Part shown: positions 60,367 through 64,000 of the stretch, one piece after another
How the letters are laid out: every line of letters starts with the position of its first letter
Position numbering within the stretch: the stretch's first letter is position 1
NCBI GenBank assembly: GCA_963966185.1
Contig: CAWZYM010000011.1
Location: forward strand, 541,001 to 605,000
Direction: 5' to 3'
Source: Rhabditoides inermis
Taxonomy: Eukaryota; Nematoda; Chromadorea; Rhabditida; Rhabditidae
DNA: 64,000 nucleotides
Program-made: the position numbers and the translations under genes
The notes under the pieces: model-generated
Seen by the model: only the letters and a program-made list of their open reading frames with translations
The model's database searches: none
What the model was told of the DNA's origin: nothing

Positions 60367-63321
60367 CCTCTCCCTCTCTCTGTTCTCTCTCTGTTCTCTC
60401 TCTCTCCTCTCTGCCTACTCTCTCAACCTGACCAACCCACAGTAGGCTTGCCACCTTCCCCCCTCTCACCTCCCCTCCATCCTTGGCGGTTATCCTCATA
60501 AGCGGGATGCCCCTCTGCCGGCACCTCTGTCCCGCGCCCTTCACCGCCCACTCTCCCTCGTGTTCGAAGAGATCAGTCTTGTTGGCGACCAGAAGGATCG
60601 GCGTCTGCAAGTCGGGGATTTGTCCGGAATCGTTATATCTTATGAACATTAGGAATTTCTAACACCACAATGTGATGTCTAGGGTCCTAACTAAAATATC
60701 CTATCAATATGGTTTGAAGCCGAGGGTGTGGCACCTACTACACTCCTCGTGAAGTCGGCCAAGATTATAGTGCACATTGATAGCGCGCGCAGAGCAATCA
60801 CAGATATATCGCAAATGTTAGAAATGAGTGGCGAGAGGCGAGCATTTTGATAGCGAAGAAAGAGCAAAGGGGAGAAAGGATGTTTGAAATGCAACTTGTG
60901 TCTGTAGTTCCAGATGTTTCTAGATAGGAGGGCACAGGCACTTAAAGGAATGTACCACTCTGAATTTCGTATGTAAACTACGACTACCATGTAAAAGAAC
61001 ATGAGAAAACAATCACTTTTCATCACCGACACGGCAACACGCTCGATCTGGTGTACAGCAGTGGCTGCGTCACATCCTGGTCCATCACTGCCCCCCTCGG
61101 CACTTCGGACCACTTTGGAATGTCCATTGTCACTGCCATTCCACGCCTCGCCCTCCCTGTCACCTGGAGGAGAGACTACGAGTCTGCCGACTACGACCGC
61201 ATCATCTCTGCTCTAGTGGACGTGCCATGGACGAACCTTTTTCGCGCCTCGTCGTCGGCCGACGAGATGTACGTCACCTTCACCGACATCATCCACCAAG
61301 CCATCGATCGGTTCGTTCCCATGAAGAGATCCTCTCCAAATGGGATACGAGTACCGGAATACCTGGCTAGTATCACCGCTCACCGGGAAGCTCTTCCAGG
61401 AATGGCTGTCGTTCCCTTCCGACACCCGCAAGCAGAAGTTCAACGACTGCGACGTCAAGTGCAAGCGCCTCATTGCCAAGTACACTCGTTCTGTTGAGCG
61501 CGCTATCGCTCGAAGCAATGACAAAAATCGCTTCTACAGATACGTCAACAGTCGCCTATCCACTCGCTCGTCCAACTTCATACTACGCGACAGTACTGGT
61601 CATTCTGTCGTCAAGGATGATGCCAAGGCCGCTCTCCTCTCGGCGGCCTTCTCTTCTGTGTTCACTGCCGACGACAACCTTACGCCTACCGTACCCCACC
61701 AGGATAAGTCGACGTGTATGCCGTACTTCGCACCACACATCGTCTGTGATTTGATCGAGCACTGGACCACTTCCTATGCTCTCACTCCAGACCGCATCCC
61801 CATGTTTTTCTTGAAGCGAGTCGCCATCTCTGTCGCCGATCCGCTCTCACAGATCTTCAATTCGAGCATATCAACAGGAGTCGTTTCATCCCTCTGGAAG
61901 ACCTCCTTCATCACTCCCATTCCGAAGGAGAAGGGCGCCACCGATCCACTCAAATACCGCCCCATCTCGAGCACCTGCTTTCCTTGCCGTGTCTTCGAGC
62001 GGATTCTGAAGCAGTCGATGCTGCAGCACATCGCCGACCGCAACATCGTGCCCGCCGAGCAATTTGGCTTCGTTGCCCGCAAGTCGACTGAGCTGCAGCT
62101 TTTGCAGTGTCTCGACGACTGGACATGCGCCGTCGACGAGAAGAAGGACGTCGACGTGATCTACTTTGACTTCGCCAAGGCATTCGACAGAGTCTGCCAC
62201 AACAAGCTTGTGCTAAAACTCAACTCATACGGGTTTAGCACACCCGTCGTCAATTGGATTCGTAACTACCTCGATGGCCGCACTTTCCAAGTACGAGTCA
62301 ACTCTGCGTTCTCACCGTCCAGAGACATTCTATCAGGAGTGCCACAGGGGACGGTTCTCGGTCCCGTCCTCTTTAATGTCTTCACCGCCGATCTCATACC
62401 TCAACTTCGTGAGCACGTCACCTGCCGTGCCTACGCAGACGACCTGAAGTTCTACCGTCCGTTTGGTCAACACGATAGCCGTCAGCCACTCCAAAACGCC
62501 ATTGACATCGTCAATCAGTGGTCCAAACTCTGGCAACTGCCTCTAGCCGCACACAAGACCAAGGCGCTGTACATTGGAAAGAAGAATCCACGCCACATCT
62601 ACTCAGTAGACTCAACTGCCATCATTGGAGTCGACGAAATTGTAGATCTTGGGTTCACCATAACCTCAGATCTACACTTCACCAAGCACTGTCGCATCAT
62701 CTACTCGAAGGCGTACAACAGGGCGTACACCATTCTTCGCTCGATCGTCTCCTCTGACAGGCAGATGCTCATCAACATTTACACCACCTACGTGAGACCG
62801 CTCTTGGAGTATGGCACGTGTGTGTTCAACCCATCGGACAAGACGTCTATCGTACTACTCGAGCGCGTGCAGAACTACTACACACGGGTCGTCTTCGCGC
62901 GCACAACGTCACTCGGATTCGATGCGTCTCCAGAACAACGCAACGGGGTTTTCCAGTTACAGTCACTCGAGAAGCGCCGCCACATCAACGACATCGTGAT
63001 GCTCTACAAGGTACTTCATGGCTTCGTGGAGGTTGACGCATCTAGTTTCTTCCTCTTTATGACCGATAGGTTCGGTGCTCCCAAGCTCGTTCTTCCCAGA
63101 TTTAGGCTATCAATCAGAGAGCGCGTTTGGAACGTGCGAGTCTGTAAATCTTTCTCTCTTGTTTCGCTGTATCATAGTAGATGTCTTACCTCAACGACCC
63201 CGTCTGCCGCTCCCCTGGGGGCGGCTTCCCCTGCTGCTTTCAAACGGTGGCTCCCCATTTAACTTTGTTTTGTTGTATCATACTTTTTCTTTTTTTCACG
63301 TGTTATTATGCAACCGTATAA

Positions 63322-63363
<42 letters not shown>

Positions 63364-63785
63364 AAACTTTATGCTGGAAATGAAGATAAGGTGTTGAAAA
63401 CGCACCGCGAATTTCGTAGTGAGAAATACCGGAATGTGCCGTAAAACAAATCCGTTCGCACAAAGCAGACGATTCAATGGATTGTTGCATATGTTATTGT
63501 GTGTATATGCACATATGATTATCATTGATAGTCATATGAGCATACAAATTTTTGGTTTTAGAAGTGTGCGTAGTGCATCTACGGCATATTTCGGTATTTC
63601 TCACTACGGAATTCACAACTTCGCGATGCGTTTTCAACACCTTATCTTCATTTTCAGCATATAGTTTATTGATGAAAAGTGATTGTATTTTCATGTTTTT
63701 TTACGTGGTAGTCGTAGTTTACACAAGAAATTCAGAGTGGTACATTCCTTGAAGTAGCACTAATGTTGACGGCAAATAGTAAGAA

Positions 63786-63864
<79 letters not shown>

Positions 63865-63954
63865 CACTCACCCCTTCTTCTTCCTCTCCTCGATCTCGTC
63901 GACGATCTGCATAGCCTCCTCAAAAGACGCGAGCGAGTCCACGGAGAACACCAC
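59997..63954 (-). CDS. Ras-family small GTPase, C-terminal part (5' end outside window)
   Basis: Four exons (63954-63872, 60638-60470, 60275-60196, 60108-59997) join in phase; the N-terminal P-loop exons lie beyond 64000. The part seen starts VVFSVDSLASFEEAMQIVDE, then the G4 motif ILLVANKTDLFEHEGEWAVK, a G5-like MRITAKDGGEV, SDAFTELLLRLRPDW, and a basic C-terminus ending EHACAIM. CAIM is a CAAX box, with Met favouring farnesylation, so the protein is probably membrane-anchored. The N-KTD and T-A-K signatures identify a Ras-superfamily GTPase, more Ras-like than Rab-like, but not a specific member. The acceptor of the second exon (cataag at 60639-60644) is weak but keeps phase. The intron before it is 3.2 kb and holds a nested LINE. 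Confidence 0.8.
60300..60420. repeat. (CT)n microsatellite in GTPase intron
   Basis: CT run between the exons at 60196-60275 and 60470-60638. Confidence 0.95.
61029..63362 (+). mobile_element. 5'-truncated non-LTR retrotransposon (LINE) with (ATT)n tail
   Basis: Begins inside the endonuclease domain with HGNTLDLVYSSG (the C-terminal motif of EEP endonucleases). It then shifts frame near 61340-61390 into a 640-codon reverse-transcriptase frame (61340-63262). RT motifs in order are TPIPKEKGATDPLKYRPIS, FDFAKAFDRVCHN, SGVPQGTVLGPVLFNVF, the catalytic YADD at 62432-62443 and WQLPLAAHKTKALYIGKKN, followed by a C-terminal thumb region. The 3' end is a (ATT)n run at about 63322-63360, as in CR1/Jockey-type LINEs. 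No clear target duplication is seen. It is defective because of the 5' truncation and the frameshift. Confidence 0.9.
61340..63262 (+). CDS. LINE reverse transcriptase ORF
   Basis: Open for 640 codons to TAA, covering the linker between endonuclease and RT, all RT blocks and the post-RT region. The first ~20 residues are out of frame with the true element frame, so the natural protein would continue from the endonuclease frame at 61029-61390. The long intact frame suggests recent insertion. Confidence 0.85.
   Translation: MGYEYRNTWLVSPLTGKLFQEWLSFPSDTRKQKFNDCDVKCKRLIAKYTRSVERAIARSNDKNRFYRYVNSRLSTRSSNFILRDSTGHSVVKDDAKAALLSAAFSSVFTADDNLTPTVPHQDKSTCMPYFAPHIVCDLIEHWTTSYALTPDRIPMFFLKRVAISVADPLSQIFNSSISTGVVSSLWKTSFITPIPKEKGATDPLKYRPISSTCFPCRVFERILKQSMLQHIADRNIVPAEQFGFVARKSTELQLLQCLDDWTCAVDEKKDVDVIYFDFAKAFDRVCHNKLVLKLNSYGFSTPVVNWIRNYLDGRTFQVRVNSAFSPSRDILSGVPQGTVLGPVLFNVFTADLIPQLREHVTCRAYADDLKFYRPFGQHDSRQPLQNAIDIVNQWSKLWQLPLAAHKTKALYIGKKNPRHIYSVDSTAIIGVDEIVDLGFTITSDLHFTKHCRIIYSKAYNRAYTILRSIVSSDRQMLINIYTTYVRPLLEYGTCVFNPSDKTSIVLLERVQNYYTRVVFARTTSLGFDASPEQRNGVFQLQSLEKRRHINDIVMLYKVLHGFVEVDASSFFLFMTDRFGAPKLVLPRFRLSIRERVWNVRVCKSFSLVSLYHSRCLTSTTPSAAPLGAASPAAFKRWLPI
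63780..63862. repeat. (GA)n microsatellite in GTPase intron
   Basis: GA run next to the donor of the exon at 63872-63954. Confidence 0.95.
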
Positions 63955-64000
63955 CTATACGTTGAGGATTACGGTAGAATACGGTAGATTACGGTTACTG

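Larger units (their letters stand above)
60940..63757. mobile_element. Palindromic element split by a LINE insertion
   Basis: Left arm 60943-61028 (aaggaatgtaccactctgaa outermost; acaatcacttttcatca innermost) has its inverted partner at about 63668-63755. The arms continue inward on the other side of the LINE: 63363-63430 (ataaactttatgctgg...aaatacc) pairs with 63585-63667. Removing 61029-63362 restores one continuous palindrome of about 480 bp. It is a MITE-like foldback in the GTPase intron. Confidence 0.8.

Overview
The window is nuclear DNA of an animal, almost certainly a nematode. Its genes are split into many short exons with GT-AG introns. The protein set includes a zona-pellucida cuticlin-like protein and a Patched-related sterol-sensing-domain protein, both typical of nematodes. 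Two genes start right after a splice acceptor (cag|cgATG), as expected for spliced-leader trans-splicing. Several same-strand genes lie only 200-350 bp apart, as in nematode operons. I cannot name the species. All gene models were built by hand from splice sites and phase; for eight genes every exon joins in phase to a stop.

Layout. 1-1.7 kb: 3' part of an unrecognised plus-strand gene ending in a Gly/Ser/Ala repeat. 1.9-12 kb: a repeat-rich, gene-poor block holding a 1.7-kb terminal-inverted-repeat element with gene-like fragments inside, two near-identical 406-bp repeats, a tRNA-derived SINE-like element, an array of 126-bp tandem repeats, a retrotransposon gag ORF and a tRNA-like sequence. 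12.0-15.5 kb (-): phospholipid scramblase, 10 exons. 16.2-26.3 kb (-): Patched-related transporter, 28 exons, 923 aa. 26.3-30.1 kb: no gene seen, only GA/CT microsatellites. 30.2-31.1 kb (+): MIC13/QIL1-like mitochondrial protein. 32.5-39.1 kb (+): ZP-domain cuticlin-like membrane protein, 17 exons, with a 2.2-kb near-perfect palindrome in intron 4. 39.6-43.0 kb (-): cysteine desulfurase NFS1. 43.4-47.0 kb (-): casein kinase II alpha. 47.5-48.9 kb (+): PDAP1-like phosphoprotein. 49.1-57.1 kb (+): RBR-type RING protein with membrane helices and very large repeat-filled introns. 57.4-59.7 kb (+): nematode-type secreted protein of unknown function. 60.0-64.0 kb (-): C-terminal half of a Ras-family GTPase with a CAAX box, whose large intron holds a LINE inserted into a palindromic element.

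The genes do not form one pathway. Two close-spaced clusters (CK2alpha-NFS1 on minus; PDAP1-RBR-secreted protein on plus) diverge from a ~0.5-kb intergenic region at 47.0-47.5 kb and look like two operons. The most unusual content is intronic: foldback elements of four kinds, a family of GGTCAGTC...GACTGACC palindromes from 44 to 610 bp, introns built from a few recurring short words, and an 870-nt stop-free in-frame intron made of CCT repeats.
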